The notes under the pieces were generated by a model, which saw nothing but the letters and a program-made list of their open reading frames with translations, made no database searches and had not been told where the DNA came from. The position numbers and the translations under genes were made by a program. Shown here one piece after another: positions 1 to 7,426 of a stretch of DNA of 64,000 bases (position 1 is its first letter; each line of letters opens with the position of its first letter). The stretch is from Acuticoccus sp. I52.16.1 (GTDB taxonomy: Bacteria > Pseudomonadota > Alphaproteobacteria > Rhizobiales > Amorphaceae), in NCBI RefSeq assembly GCF_022865125.1, contig NZ_CP094828.1:3403219-3467218 (forward strand), given 5' to 3'.

Positions 1-240
1 GACGAGGCCGAGCGAGGCGAATGTGCTGCCGCGCGCCTCCATCATGTGGCGCATCATCTCGTAGTAGGCGCGCTGCTGGGTGGTGGCCCACTTGGCCGCC
101 TCGACGAGGCCGAGGCCGGAAGAGAGCAGGATCGCCGTCGCCGCGAAGAACGCCAGCGCCAGGACCGCCGCGACGGCGGTGCGCCAATGGCGCCGCGGGT
201 GCGCGGCGACGCGCGAGCCGATGATGGGAACCGTACGCAT
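1..240 (-). CDS. NicO-family nickel/cobalt exporter-like protein, N-terminal part
   Basis: Partial gene: 80 codons from the ATG at 240 to the left edge. The product starts with a short basic stretch, then one hydrophobic segment (about residues 22-45), then an amphipathic stretch rich in W, QQR, YY and MM. In NicO/RcnA-type transporters a first membrane segment is followed by a similar W..QR......M...LR region before the conserved histidine-containing core, which would lie outside the window. It follows znuA on the same strand with a 112-bp gap, so it may be the last gene of the zinc operon, possibly a metal efflux or homeostasis protein. The family call rests on the N-terminus and context only. 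Any other small polytopic membrane protein remains possible. Confidence 0.5.
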   Translation of the reverse strand, partial: MRTVPIIGSRVAAHPRRHWRTAVAAVLALAFFAATAILLSSGLGLVEAAKWATTQQRAYYEMMRHMMEARGSTFASLGLV

Positions 241-352
241 TGACACCCTCTCGCCGAGCGATCGAACCGAGGCAACATGGTGGCCGTCCGCAGCGGGCGA
301 ACGGCCGGGCCGGCGGGCGGCAGGGGCCGCGCCGGCGGCAATGTATCGAACT

Positions 353-1318
353 CTAGGCGCCCTTGCCCAGCGCCTTGACCAGAACCCCGAGGTTGTGGCG
401 CATCATGTCGAGGTAGGTCGCCCCGTCGCCGCCCGCGGGCGACAGGGCATCGGCGTAGAGTTCGCCGCCGAGGGTGACGCCGGTCTCCACGGCGATTTGC
501 TCCACCAGGCGGTTGTCGGCGACGTTTTCCAGGAACACCGCGTCGATCCCCGCGTCGCGGATCTGCGTCACCAGGGCTGCGACGTCGCGCGCGGAGGGTT
601 CGGCCTCGGTGGAGACGCCCTGCGGCGACACGAACGTCACCCCGTAGGCCTCGCCGAAGTAGGCGAAGGCGTCGTGATTGGTGAGGATGGTGCGGGCGTC
701 GAGCGGGATCGTCGCCATCTCGGCCTTCGCCTCGGCGTCGAGTGCGGCGATCGCCTCGGCGTAGGCGGCGGCGTTGGCGGCGTAGGTCTCGGCGCCATCC
801 GGGTCCGCGGCGGCGAGCCCGTCGGCGATCGCGTGCACGTAGAGGACGGCGTTGGAGAGATCCTGCCAGGCGTGCGGGTCGTAGACGCCGTGGTGATGGT
901 GCCCGGTGTGATCGGTGTCGGCGTGGTTCGCGTCGACGTGATCCGCATCGGCTTGCCGGTGGGCGGCCTCGGAGCCTGTGTCGCCGGTGCGCAGCGGGGC
1001 GACGTCGCGCGAGGCGACGATGACCGGCCCGCGATAGCCGGAGGCGGCGACGAGGCGCTCCATCCATCCCTCGAGGCTGAGGCCGTTCATGACGATGGCG
1101 TCCGCCTTGGCGACGGTCGCGGCCTGACGCGGGGTCGGATTGAAGACGTGCAGGTCGCCGCCGGCGCCGACGAGGGTCGTCACGGCGACGCGCTCGCCGC
1201 CGATCACCTCGGTCATGTCGCCGAGGATGGAGAATGTGGCGACGACCTGCAGCGGTTCGGCCGCGTGGGCGGGTTGCGCCGCGGCCGCGAGGCCGAGCGC
1301 CAGGAGGAGGGTACGCAT
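353..1318 (-). CDS. znuA: Zinc ABC transporter, periplasmic substrate-binding protein
   Basis: Captures Zn2+ in the periplasm and delivers it to the ZnuB permease. About 321 residues. There is a signal peptide (hydrophobic residues 4-15, cleavage near AHA-AE), then the cluster A-I binding-protein fold. Family features seen: LHVFNPTPRQ near residue 58 with a ligand-type His, the NGLSLEGWMERL segment, NHDAF with a second His, and a C-terminal Asp-containing region. Between the first and second lobe lies a His/Asp-rich loop ending in HTGHHHHG, typical of zinc rather than manganese binding proteins. A GTG just upstream (1321) is an alternative start. The gene begins one base after the znuB stop, so it is translationally coupled. 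Zn specificity is inferred from the His loop and the zur gene in the same operon. Confidence 0.9.
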   Translation of the reverse strand: MRTLLLALGLAAAAQPAHAAEPLQVVATFSILGDMTEVIGGERVAVTTLVGAGGDLHVFNPTPRQAATVAKADAIVMNGLSLEGWMERLVAASGYRGPVIVASRDVAPLRTGDTGSEAAHRQADADHVDANHADTDHTGHHHHGVYDPHAWQDLSNAVLYVHAIADGLAAADPDGAETYAANAAAYAEAIAALDAEAKAEMATIPLDARTILTNHDAFAYFGEAYGVTFVSPQGVSTEAEPSARDVAALVTQIRDAGIDAVFLENVADNRLVEQIAVETGVTLGGELYADALSPAGGDGATYLDMMRHNLGVLVKALGKGA

Positions 1319-1322
1319 CACT

Positions 1323-2186
1323 TCAAGCTTCCCGGTGAGAGCGTGGCGTATGGCGGGCGAGGAGGCTCCCCTCCGTGCCGGCGATCAGCGAGAGCCCGTA
1401 GAGCGCGCCGAGGGCGAGGACGATCGCCGGTCCGGACGGCAGGCCGTACTGGTAGGAGAGCCAGAGCCCCGTGACGCTGCCGGTGGCGGCGACGGCGAAG
1501 GCGATGCCGATCATGGCGCCGACCCCGCGGGCCCAGAAACGGGCCGCCGCCGCCGGCAGGATCATGATGCCGACGGCCATCAGCGTGCCGAGCGCGTGGA
1601 AGCCGCCGACGAGGTTGAGCACCGCCAGCGCCAGGAAGGCGAAGTGCGCCACCGGCGACAGCCGACTGACGCCGCGCAGGTACGCCGGGTCCAGGCATTC
1701 GAGCACCAGCGGGCGGTAGAGGAGCGCGAGCGCGAACATGGTGACGGTGGCGATGGCGCACAAAAGGATCAGCGCGTCGTCGCCCAGCGCCAGCACCGAG
1801 CCGAAGAGCACGTGCATCAGGTCGACGTTGCTGCCGTGCATCGAGACGACCGCGACGCCGGCCGCCAGCGACACGAGGTAAAAGGCGGCGAGGCTGGCGT
1901 CCTCGCGCAGGATGGTGGAGCGCGACACGGCGCCGGCGGCGACCGCGACCGTCATGCCGGCGACGAGGCCGCCCAGGGTCATCGCCGTCAGCGACAGGCC
2001 GGCGAACAGGAAGCCGACCGCCGCGCCCGGTAGGATCGCGTGGGCCATCGCGTCGCCGGTGAGGCTCATGCGGCGCAACAGGAGGAACACGCCGACGGGC
2101 GTCGCGCCCATCGACACCGCGATGCAGCCGACGAGCGCGCGCTGCATGAAGGCGAACTCGCCGAAGGGGCCGAGAAGATGATCCAT
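1323..2186 (-). CDS. znuB: Zinc ABC transporter permease
   Basis: Integral membrane subunit of the zinc importer, 287 residues with about eight hydrophobic segments. It has the ABC-3 family N-terminal region (FMQRALVGCIAVSMGATPVG, then RRMSLTGDAMAHAILPG, the conserved loop that contacts the ATPase). The ATG at 2186 overlaps the znuC stop as TGATG, which fixes the start. The reading frame stays open far upstream, but that extension lies inside znuC and lacks family similarity. Transcribed with zur, the 32-codon peptide, znuC and znuA. Confidence 0.9.
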   Translation of the reverse strand: MDHLLGPFGEFAFMQRALVGCIAVSMGATPVGVFLLLRRMSLTGDAMAHAILPGAAVGFLFAGLSLTAMTLGGLVAGMTVAVAAGAVSRSTILREDASLAAFYLVSLAAGVAVVSMHGSNVDLMHVLFGSVLALGDDALILLCAIATVTMFALALLYRPLVLECLDPAYLRGVSRLSPVAHFAFLALAVLNLVGGFHALGTLMAVGIMILPAAAARFWARGVGAMIGIAFAVAATGSVTGLWLSYQYGLPSGPAIVLALGALYGLSLIAGTEGSLLARHTPRSHREA

Positions 2187-2932
2187 CAGGCGGCGCGCTT
2201 GCAGATCGGTGCGGCCTCGTCGAGTGCCTCGCCGACGGCACGGGCGCGGGTGAGGTGGGCGGAGGTCAGCACCGCGGCGCTGGGGCCGTGGGCGATGAGG
2301 TCGCGCGCCAGGAGCATCGCCTCGGGAAAGCGGCGGCGCACCTCGTCGAGGTCGTGCAGCACGGCGAGCACGGTGCGCCCGTCCTGGTGCCAGCCGTCGA
2401 TCACGTCGAGCAGATCGTCGATCGTGCGGCGGTCGACACCGGTGAACGGCTCGTCGAGCAGGATCAGCGCCGCGTCCTGGAGGGCGAGGCGCGCGAACAG
2501 GACGCGCTGCATCTGCCCGCCGGAGAGCGTGGCGATGGGCCGTTTCTCCAGCCCGGTGAGGCCGACGCGGGCGATCGCCTTGGCGACCGCGGCGCGGCCC
2601 GCCTTGCCGAGCCGGCCGAACGGGCCGATCCGCCGCCACAGGCCGAGCGCCACCACCTCGGCGACGCTGATCGGGAAGGTGCGGTCGATCTCCGTGATCT
2701 GGGGCATGTAGGCGGTGCCGGAGCGCCCGGCGGGATTGACGATGCGCCCGGTGATCGGCCGCATCTCGCCGGCGATCGCCTTCAGCAGCGTGGACTTGCC
2801 GGCGCCGTTGGGGCCGACGATCGCGGTCAGCGACCCGGCGGGGATCGTCGCCGAGATGTGATGCAAAGCGGGGTGGCGGTCGTAGCCGAGGGTGACGTCC
2901 TCGAGGACGAGGTCGGCGGGGGCGGCGGTCAT
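2186..2932 (-). CDS. znuC: Zinc ABC transporter ATP-binding protein
   Basis: Cytoplasmic ATPase that powers zinc import, about 248 residues. Motifs in order: Walker A GPNGAGKST near residue 40, a Q-loop (YMPQITEID), signature LSGGQMQRV, Walker B ILLDEPFTGVD, and H-loop AVLHDLDEV. The chosen ATG (2932) overlaps the stop of the upstream 32-codon gene as ATGA. An in-frame ATG at 2944 would add four residues. The C-terminal tail ends ICKRAA. Together with ZnuA and ZnuB it forms a complete importer. Confidence 0.9.
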   Translation of the reverse strand: MTAAPADLVLEDVTLGYDRHPALHHISATIPAGSLTAIVGPNGAGKSTLLKAIAGEMRPITGRIVNPAGRSGTAYMPQITEIDRTFPISVAEVVALGLWRRIGPFGRLGKAGRAAVAKAIARVGLTGLEKRPIATLSGGQMQRVLFARLALQDAALILLDEPFTGVDRRTIDDLLDVIDGWHQDGRTVLAVLHDLDEVRRRFPEAMLLARDLIAHGPSAAVLTSAHLTRARAVGEALDEAAPICKRAA

Positions 2933-3027
2933 AGGATGGCCCATGCGAGGAGCGCCCACAGGATGGCGGCGGCGGCGGAGGCGACGGCGAGGCGGACCCC
3001 GGCGCCGGCGAGGAGCGGCGAGCCCAT
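2929..3027 (-). CDS. Small single-pass membrane peptide (32 aa) in the zinc operon
   Basis: A 32-codon frame fits exactly between zur and znuC. Its ATG (3027-3025) abuts the zur TGA (3030-3028) with no gap, and its TGA (2931-2929) overlaps the znuC ATG (2932-2930) as ATGA. The product is short and hydrophobic: a GSPLLAGAGVRLAV start, an alanine run, then AILWALLAWAIL at the C-terminus, enough for one membrane helix, with a single Arg near the N-terminal side. Seen: the perfect tiling with both neighbours. Inferred: translation by coupling, and an accessory role with the zinc importer. I do not recognise a family. It could instead be a non-functional spacer whose translation merely couples zur to znuC. 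Confidence 0.55.
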   Translation of the reverse strand: MGSPLLAGAGVRLAVASAAAAILWALLAWAIL

Positions 3028-3432
3028 TCAGGCGGACCGGCAGGCGGCGCAGCGGCCGTGCAGCTCGATGACCTGCTTCTCCGCCTCGAAGCCCTCGCGC
3101 TGGACGGCGGCGGCGAGGTGGGTGGCGACCGTCGGGTCGGCCAGCTCGCCGACGACGCCGCAGTCGTCGCAGATGGAGAAGAGCGGGGCGGTCCCGTCAT
3201 GCTCGGCGCAGCAGGCGACGTAGGCGTTCAGCGATTCGAGACGGTGGGCGAGGCCCTTGTCGATCAGCTTGGCGAGGGTGCGGTAGGCGGTGGGCGCGGC
3301 GGCGGTGGGCCGCGCGGCCCGCAACGCGCCCAGCACGTCGTAGGCGCCGACGGGGCCGGTGGCGCTGCGCAGCACCGTCAGGGCGATGCGCTCCAGCTCG
3401 CCGATGGTCGGTGGTGGGGCCGCGTGGGTCAT
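3028..3432 (-). CDS. zur: Fur-family zinc uptake regulator
   Basis: Zinc-sensing transcriptional repressor, about 134 residues from the ATG at 3432. The N-terminal winged helix contains TAYRTLAKLIDKGLAHRLES, the Fur/Zur recognition region. The C-terminal dimerisation domain has HDGTAPLFSICDDCG with a CxxC pair, and CAAC near the C-terminus forms the second half of the structural zinc site. It is first in the operon with the znu genes, and a 22-bp inverted repeat lies 32 bp upstream of its start, consistent with autorepression. An in-frame ATG at 3465 would add 11 residues but would overlap that repeat, so 3432 is preferred. Confidence 0.88.
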   Translation of the reverse strand: MTHAAPPPTIGELERIALTVLRSATGPVGAYDVLGALRAARPTAAAPTAYRTLAKLIDKGLAHRLESLNAYVACCAEHDGTAPLFSICDDCGVVGELADPTVATHLAAAVQREGFEAEKQVIELHGRCAACRSA

Positions 3433-3463
3433 GGTGTGTCCTGCGTCGAGGGCTGTGGCGTAC

Positions 3464-3485
3464 AATGTACAGCCCGGCGTACATT
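3464..3485. promoter_or_regulatory. Candidate Zur operator
   Basis: Inverted repeat AATGTAC - 8-nt spacer - GTACATT, with a nested GTACA-A-TGTAC palindrome at its left end (3460-3470). It sits immediately upstream of zur in the 3433-3758 gap shared with the divergent nasT. Length and position suit a Fur/Zur-family operator. The assignment to Zur is inference from location. Confidence 0.6.
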
Positions 3486-3758
3486 ATCCGTTTCTGCGCC
3501 GATGGCAACCGTGCCCCGACGCTCGTCGCCCTCGGCCCTTCTCTCGGCATCGCTCGTCCCGGCATCGCTCGTGCAACATACTGCTACTCGGCTCGGGTGG
3601 CGGTGGGCGCCGCGTCCGCCGGGACTGCGGGGAACCCGCCGCGCACCGGCGCTGGCAAGCCAAGGTTGCTGAAATGCAGGGCGATTGACCGGATGTTGGT
3701 CACGGCGATGCACACCATTTGGGGTCCCGATTTTCGCCGATCCGTGGCACCAGAACCC

Positions 3759-4355
3759 ATGCGCGACGCCGGCTTGAAGATTCTGGTCATCGACGAGAAT
3801 GCCATCCGGGCGGCCATCCTGGAGGAGGGGCTGCGCGAAGCCGGCTTTGCAAACGTCACTATAGTGCGCAACATGGCCAATCTTCTGCGCTCCATCGTCG
3901 ATGCCGATCCCGACGTCATCATCATCGACCTCGAGAATCCCAACCGGGACGTCCTGGAGCAGATGTTCCAGGTGTCGCAGACGGTGCGGCGACCGGTGGC
4001 CATGTTCGTCGGCGAATCGGGGGCGGAGATGATCGAGCGCGCGGTGGAGGCGGGTGTCTCCACCTACATCGTCGACGGGTTGAAGAAGGAGCGGGTGAAG
4101 CCGATCCTGGACATGACCCTGTCGCGGTTCAACGCCTTCAATCGCCTGCAGCGCGAGCTGGAGGATACGCGCAAGGCGCTGGAGGACCGCAAGGCGGTCG
4201 ACCGCGCCAAGGCGCTGCTGATGGAGCGCCGCGGGCTGACGGAGCGGGACGCCTACCACCTCCTGCGCAAGGCGGCGATGAACGAGCACCGCACCATCGG
4301 CGAGGTCGCGCGTTCCATCATCACGGCGGCGGACCTGCTGGAGGGGAGCGTGTGA
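3759..4355 (+). CDS. nasT: ANTAR-domain antiterminator of nitrate assimilation genes
   Basis: RNA-binding response-regulator-like protein that lets polymerase read through leader terminators of nitrate genes. 198 residues. The N-terminal receiver-like domain (LKILVIDENAIRAA, IIIDLEN) has only part of the acidic pocket (D-E-N instead of D-D/E-D). The C-terminal ANTAR domain (about residues 130-195) contains DRAKALLMERRGLTERDAY and LLRKAAM. Its stop overlaps the nasS GTG as GTGA, so the two are coupled. Upstream in-frame starts exist (for example the ATG at 3711), but family length and the domain start favour 3759. No strong ribosome binding site is visible, so the start is uncertain. A matching hairpin/terminator leader lies 1.4 kb downstream. 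Confidence 0.88.
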   Translation: MRDAGLKILVIDENAIRAAILEEGLREAGFANVTIVRNMANLLRSIVDADPDVIIIDLENPNRDVLEQMFQVSQTVRRPVAMFVGESGAEMIERAVEAGVSTYIVDGLKKERVKPILDMTLSRFNAFNRLQRELEDTRKALEDRKAVDRAKALLMERRGLTERDAYHLLRKAAMNEHRTIGEVARSIITAADLLEGSV

Positions 4356-5611
4356 CCACCTTGCGCGTCGGCTTCATCCCCCTGGTGGACAGCGCGGTGC
4401 TGGTGGCGGCCGCGCGGCGCGGGTTCGCGGCCGAGGCGGGCATCGCGCTGGAGCTGGTGCGCGAGGCGTCGTGGGCGACGGTGCGCGACAAGCTGACCAT
4501 CGGCCACATCGACTGCGCGCACATGCTGGCGCCGGTGCCGATCGCCTCGCAACTGCAGATCGGCAATCCGAAGGCGCGGATGGTCGCGCCGTTCACGCTG
4601 TCGATGAACGGCAACGCGATCTCGGTCTCCAACGCGCTCCATGGCGACATGGAGGCCACCGGGCTGATGGGCGCCCCGCGCGACGCAGCGGCGAAGGCGA
4701 GGGCACTGAAGGCGGTGGTCGACAGGCGCGCCCGGCGCGGCGAGGAACGGCTGACCTTCGGCACCGTGCACCCCTTCTCGCCGCACAATTACGAGCTGCG
4801 CTACTGGCTCGCCTCCGCCGGCATCCATCCCGACCGCGACATGACGCTGGTCGTCATCCCGCCGCCCTTCGTCGTCGACTACCTGCGCGAGGGGCACATC
4901 GACGGGTTCTGCGTCGGCGCGCCCTGGAACAGCGTCGGCATCGACGAGGGGGTGGCCAAGGCGGTCGTCGCGATCGTCGACCTGTGGCACCGCGCGCCGG
5001 AGAAGGTGCTGGGCGTGCGCGAGGCGTGGGCCGACGCGCAGCCCGAGACGCTGGACGCGCTGCTGCGGGCGCTGAAGCGGGCGGCCGAGTGGGCCGAGGA
5101 CCCCGCCAATGTCGAGGAGCTGACCGCGCTGCTGGCGGCCCACGACGTGATCGACATGGACCCCGCGCCGATCCGCGCCGCGCTCACCGGCCGTGTCCCG
5201 CTGGGAGACGACGCGCCGGAGCCGATCCCCGGCTACCTCATGTTCGACCGCGGCGGGGCGAGCTTCCCGTGGCGCTCGCACGCGCTGTGGTTCTACTCGC
5301 AGATGGTGCGGTGGGGGCAGGCGCCGCTGTCGCCCGAGGGGTTGGACCTCGCCGGCGGCGCCTTCCGCCCGGACATCTACCGCCGCGCGTTCAAGGGGAC
5401 GGGCGTGGCGCTCCCCTCGGCCAACGCCAAGGTGGAGGGGAGCCTGACGGCCGACGAGCCGGTCGGCTCGACCACGGGGCGCCTGGTGCTGCCGCGCGAC
5501 GGCTTCTTCGACGGCCGTATCTTCGACCCCACCGACATCAAGACATACGTCGACGATTTCGCCATCGACTCGCGCGATCTGCACGCGGAGTGGGCGCGGA
5601 CCGACCGCTGA
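4352..5611 (+). CDS. nasS: Cytoplasmic nitrate sensor, NrtA-like
   Basis: Nitrate/nitrite-responsive partner that sequesters NasT. 419 residues of the NrtA/CmpA fold, without a signal peptide (it starts TTLRVGFIPLVDSAVLVAA), which separates it from the exported NrtA encoded downstream. Shared family blocks: HMLAPVPIA, the FTLSMNGNAISVS segment, [24 protein letters not shown] and FYSQMVRWGQ. The GTG start at 4352 overlaps the nasT stop. Known for the family: nitrate binding releases NasT. A perfect 6-bp hairpin with a 4-nt loop follows directly after the stop (5620-5635). Confidence 0.88.
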   Translation: MTTLRVGFIPLVDSAVLVAAARRGFAAEAGIALELVREASWATVRDKLTIGHIDCAHMLAPVPIASQLQIGNPKARMVAPFTLSMNGNAISVSNALHGDMEATGLMGAPRDAAAKARALKAVVDRRARRGEERLTFGTVHPFSPHNYELRYWLASAGIHPDRDMTLVVIPPPFVVDYLREGHIDGFCVGAPWNSVGIDEGVAKAVVAIVDLWHRAPEKVLGVREAWADAQPETLDALLRALKRAAEWAEDPANVEELTALLAAHDVIDMDPAPIRAALTGRVPLGDDAPEPIPGYLMFDRGGASFPWRSHALWFYSQMVRWGQAPLSPEGLDLAGGAFRPDIYRRAFKGTGVALPSANAKVEGSLTADEPVGSTTGRLVLPRDGFFDGRIFDPTDIKTYVDDFAIDSRDLHAEWARTDR

Positions 5612-5619
5612 GACCGGCG

Positions 5620-5635
5620 CCGCGAGGTGTCGCGG
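5620..5635 (+). terminator. Hairpin just after nasS
   Basis: CCGCGA - GGTG - TCGCGG, a perfect 6-bp stem starting 9 bp after the nasS stop. There is no T tract, so it may act as a 3' end stabiliser or a weak terminator rather than a true intrinsic terminator. The rest of 5636-5780 is AT-richer than its surroundings and presumably holds the nrt promoter, but I could not assign clear -35/-10 boxes. Confidence 0.35.
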
Positions 5636-5788
5636 TGGGCCAACCGACGCAGAACCTGCGAGAAATCACCGTTCTTGCTGCATCAATGTGCAACTGCACT
5701 CTGGTTTTGTTCGAAATTTGGACTGGCGCATTCTACGTAATCTCAGGTAGACAAAGACATCGGCTTACGCTGATACCGAAATTCGCCC

Positions 5789-5826
5789 CGCCTTCAAGGT
5801 TGACGGGCAAACGGCAACGTCGCCGG
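5789..5826 (+). promoter_or_regulatory. Tandem ANTAR-type hairpins in the nrt leader RNA (NasT target)
   Basis: Two successive hairpins, each with a six-base loop that has A at position 1 and G at position 4, the known recognition pattern for ANTAR proteins. Hairpin 1: loop AAGGTT at 5796-5801, closed by C-G and T-A, then one T-C mismatch and two C-G pairs. Hairpin 2: a perfect 4-bp stem CGGC/GCCG (5812-5815 and 5822-5825) around loop AACGTC (5816-5821). Only about five bases separate them. The 3' arm of hairpin 2 is part of the 5' arm of the terminator at 5821-5828, so the two structures exclude each other. NasT is encoded 1.4 kb upstream. Confidence 0.75.
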
Positions 5827-5884
5827 CTCTCTCGCTCAAGCAAAAGCTTAGTAGCGTGACCAGCCGGCGGCGTTTTTTGTTTTT
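5821..5884 (+). terminator. Intrinsic terminator/attenuator in the nrt leader
   Basis: Perfect 8-bp stem CGCCGGCT (5821-5828) with AGCCGGCG (5862-5869). The 33-nt apical part can itself fold (CGCT/AGCG and AGC/GCT around AAAA). A T-rich tract, TTTTTT then G then TTTTT, follows at 5873-5884. It lies 41 bp before the nrtA ATG. The position between the ANTAR hairpins and the first structural gene marks it as a conditional terminator that NasT would relieve. Confidence 0.8.
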
Positions 5885-5925
5885 CCGGACGCGCCAACGA
5901 GGGCCGCCGGCTACGGGGACACCAC

Positions 5926-7323
5926 ATGACCATTGCCGCGTTCACGCGCAGGACTGTGACTGCGCTTCTTCTCGCCTCCACCAGCCTCGTCTCCTCGGCG
6001 GCCCTCGCCCAGGAGACCGTGTGGCTCGACGTCGAAAAGGACGAGCTGACCTTCGGCTTCATCAAGCTGACCGACATGGCGCCGCTCGCGATCGCCTACG
6101 AGAACGGCTACTTCGAGGACGAGGGCCTGTTCGTCACGCTGGAAGCGCAGGCGAACTGGAAGGTCCTGCTCGACGGCGTGATCACCGGCCAGCTCGACGG
6201 GGCGCACATGCTCGCCGGTCAGCCCCTCGCCGCCACGATCGGCTTCGGCACCGAGGCGCACATCGTCACCCCGTTCTCGATGGACCTCAACGGCAACGGC
6301 ATCACCGTGTCGAACGACGTCTGGGCCGAGATGAAGCCGAACATCCCGACCGATGCCGACGGCAAGCCGCAGCATCCGATCTCCGCCGCCGCGCTGAAGC
6401 CGGTGGTCGACAAGTACAACTCCGCCGGCAAGCCCTTCAACATGGGCATGGTCTTCCCCGTCTCGACCCATAACTACGAGCTGCGCTACTGGCTGGCGGC
6501 CGGCGGCATTCATCCGGGCTTCTATTCGCCGGACGACATCTCCGGCCAGATCCAGGCGCAGGCGTTCCTCTCCGTCACCCCGCCGCCACAGATGCCCGCG
6601 ACCCTCGAGGCCGGCACCATCTACGGCTACTGCGTCGGCGAGCCGTGGAACCAGCAGGCGGTGTTCCGCGACATCGGCGTGCCGGTGATCACCGACTACG
6701 AGATCTGGAAGAACAACCCGGAGAAGGTCTTCGGGATGACGAAAGAGTTCGTCGACGAGAACCCGAACACCACGCTCGCCATCGTCAAGGCGCTGATCCG
6801 CGCCGCCAAATGGCTCGACGAGAACGACAACGCCAACCGCATGGCGGCGGTGGAGATCCTGTCGCAACCGCAGTATGTGGGCGCGGACGCCGAAGTCATC
6901 GCCAATTCGATGACCGGGACGTTCGAGTACGAGAAGGGCGACGTGCGCGACGTGCCCGATTTCAACGTCTTCTTCCGCTACAACGCGACCTATCCCTTCT
7001 ACTCCGACGCCACCTGGTATCTGACGCAGATGCGCCGTTGGGGGCAGATCGCCGAGCCGAAGTCGAACGACTGGTACGCGGACGTCGCCAAATCGGTCTA
7101 TCGCCCGGACATCTACGAAGAGGCCGCGCGGCTCCTCGTCGAGGAAGGCTTCCTGAGCGAGGACGAGGTGCCCTTCGGCAGCGACGGCTACAAGGCGCCG
7201 CAGACCGAGTTCATCGACGACGTGACCTACGACGGCCGCGACCCGAACGGCTACCTCGACCAGTTCCCCATCGGCCTGAAGGGCGAGCAGAAGGTCGAGG
7301 GCACCGAGGTCGTCGGCGGCTGA
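5926..7323 (+). CDS. nrtA: Nitrate ABC transporter, substrate-binding protein
   Basis: Exported nitrate/nitrite-binding protein, 465 residues. It has a signal peptide (basic start, hydrophobic core to about residue 27, cleavage near ALAQ), then the NrtA fold: [28 protein letters not shown], the [18 protein letters not shown] block, [44 protein letters not shown] and [11 protein letters not shown]. It is the first gene of the nrtA-cysG operon and follows the leader terminator directly. Function is firm from family features. Nitrate versus nitrite preference cannot be read from sequence. Confidence 0.92.
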   Translation: MTIAAFTRRTVTALLLASTSLVSSAALAQETVWLDVEKDELTFGFIKLTDMAPLAIAYENGYFEDEGLFVTLEAQANWKVLLDGVITGQLDGAHMLAGQPLAATIGFGTEAHIVTPFSMDLNGNGITVSNDVWAEMKPNIPTDADGKPQHPISAAALKPVVDKYNSAGKPFNMGMVFPVSTHNYELRYWLAAGGIHPGFYSPDDISGQIQAQAFLSVTPPPQMPATLEAGTIYGYCVGEPWNQQAVFRDIGVPVITDYEIWKNNPEKVFGMTKEFVDENPNTTLAIVKALIRAAKWLDENDNANRMAAVEILSQPQYVGADAEVIANSMTGTFEYEKGDVRDVPDFNVFFRYNATYPFYSDATWYLTQMRRWGQIAEPKSNDWYADVAKSVYRPDIYEEAARLLVEEGFLSEDEVPFGSDGYKAPQTEFIDDVTYDGRDPNGYLDQFPIGLKGEQKVEGTEVVGG

Positions 7324-7426
7324 CCGCGCGTCGCGGAGCCGCTCGCCCCGCGCGGCGGCTCCCATGACCGGCAGGGCGCCCGAGCGCGCCCGCACCCAGA
7401 TCTCCCGCGTTTTTGGAGCGAGACCC

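Noticed and set aside
1323-3200. A 625-codon frame suggesting a fused ZnuC-ZnuB or extended permease
   Set aside because: The extension reads znuC in the wrong frame. The permease starts cleanly at the TGATG overlap at 2186.
3411-3758. In-frame upstream extension of NasT of more than 100 residues
   Set aside because: The extension has no family similarity and crosses the zur promoter region. The receiver-like domain begins right after the ATG at 3759.
5640-5785. Sigma-54 (-24/-12) promoter or NtrC sites for the nrt operon
   Set aside because: A TGGC and a TGCA-N6-TGCA repeat are present, but no properly spaced TTGC -12 element or full NtrC consensus could be found.
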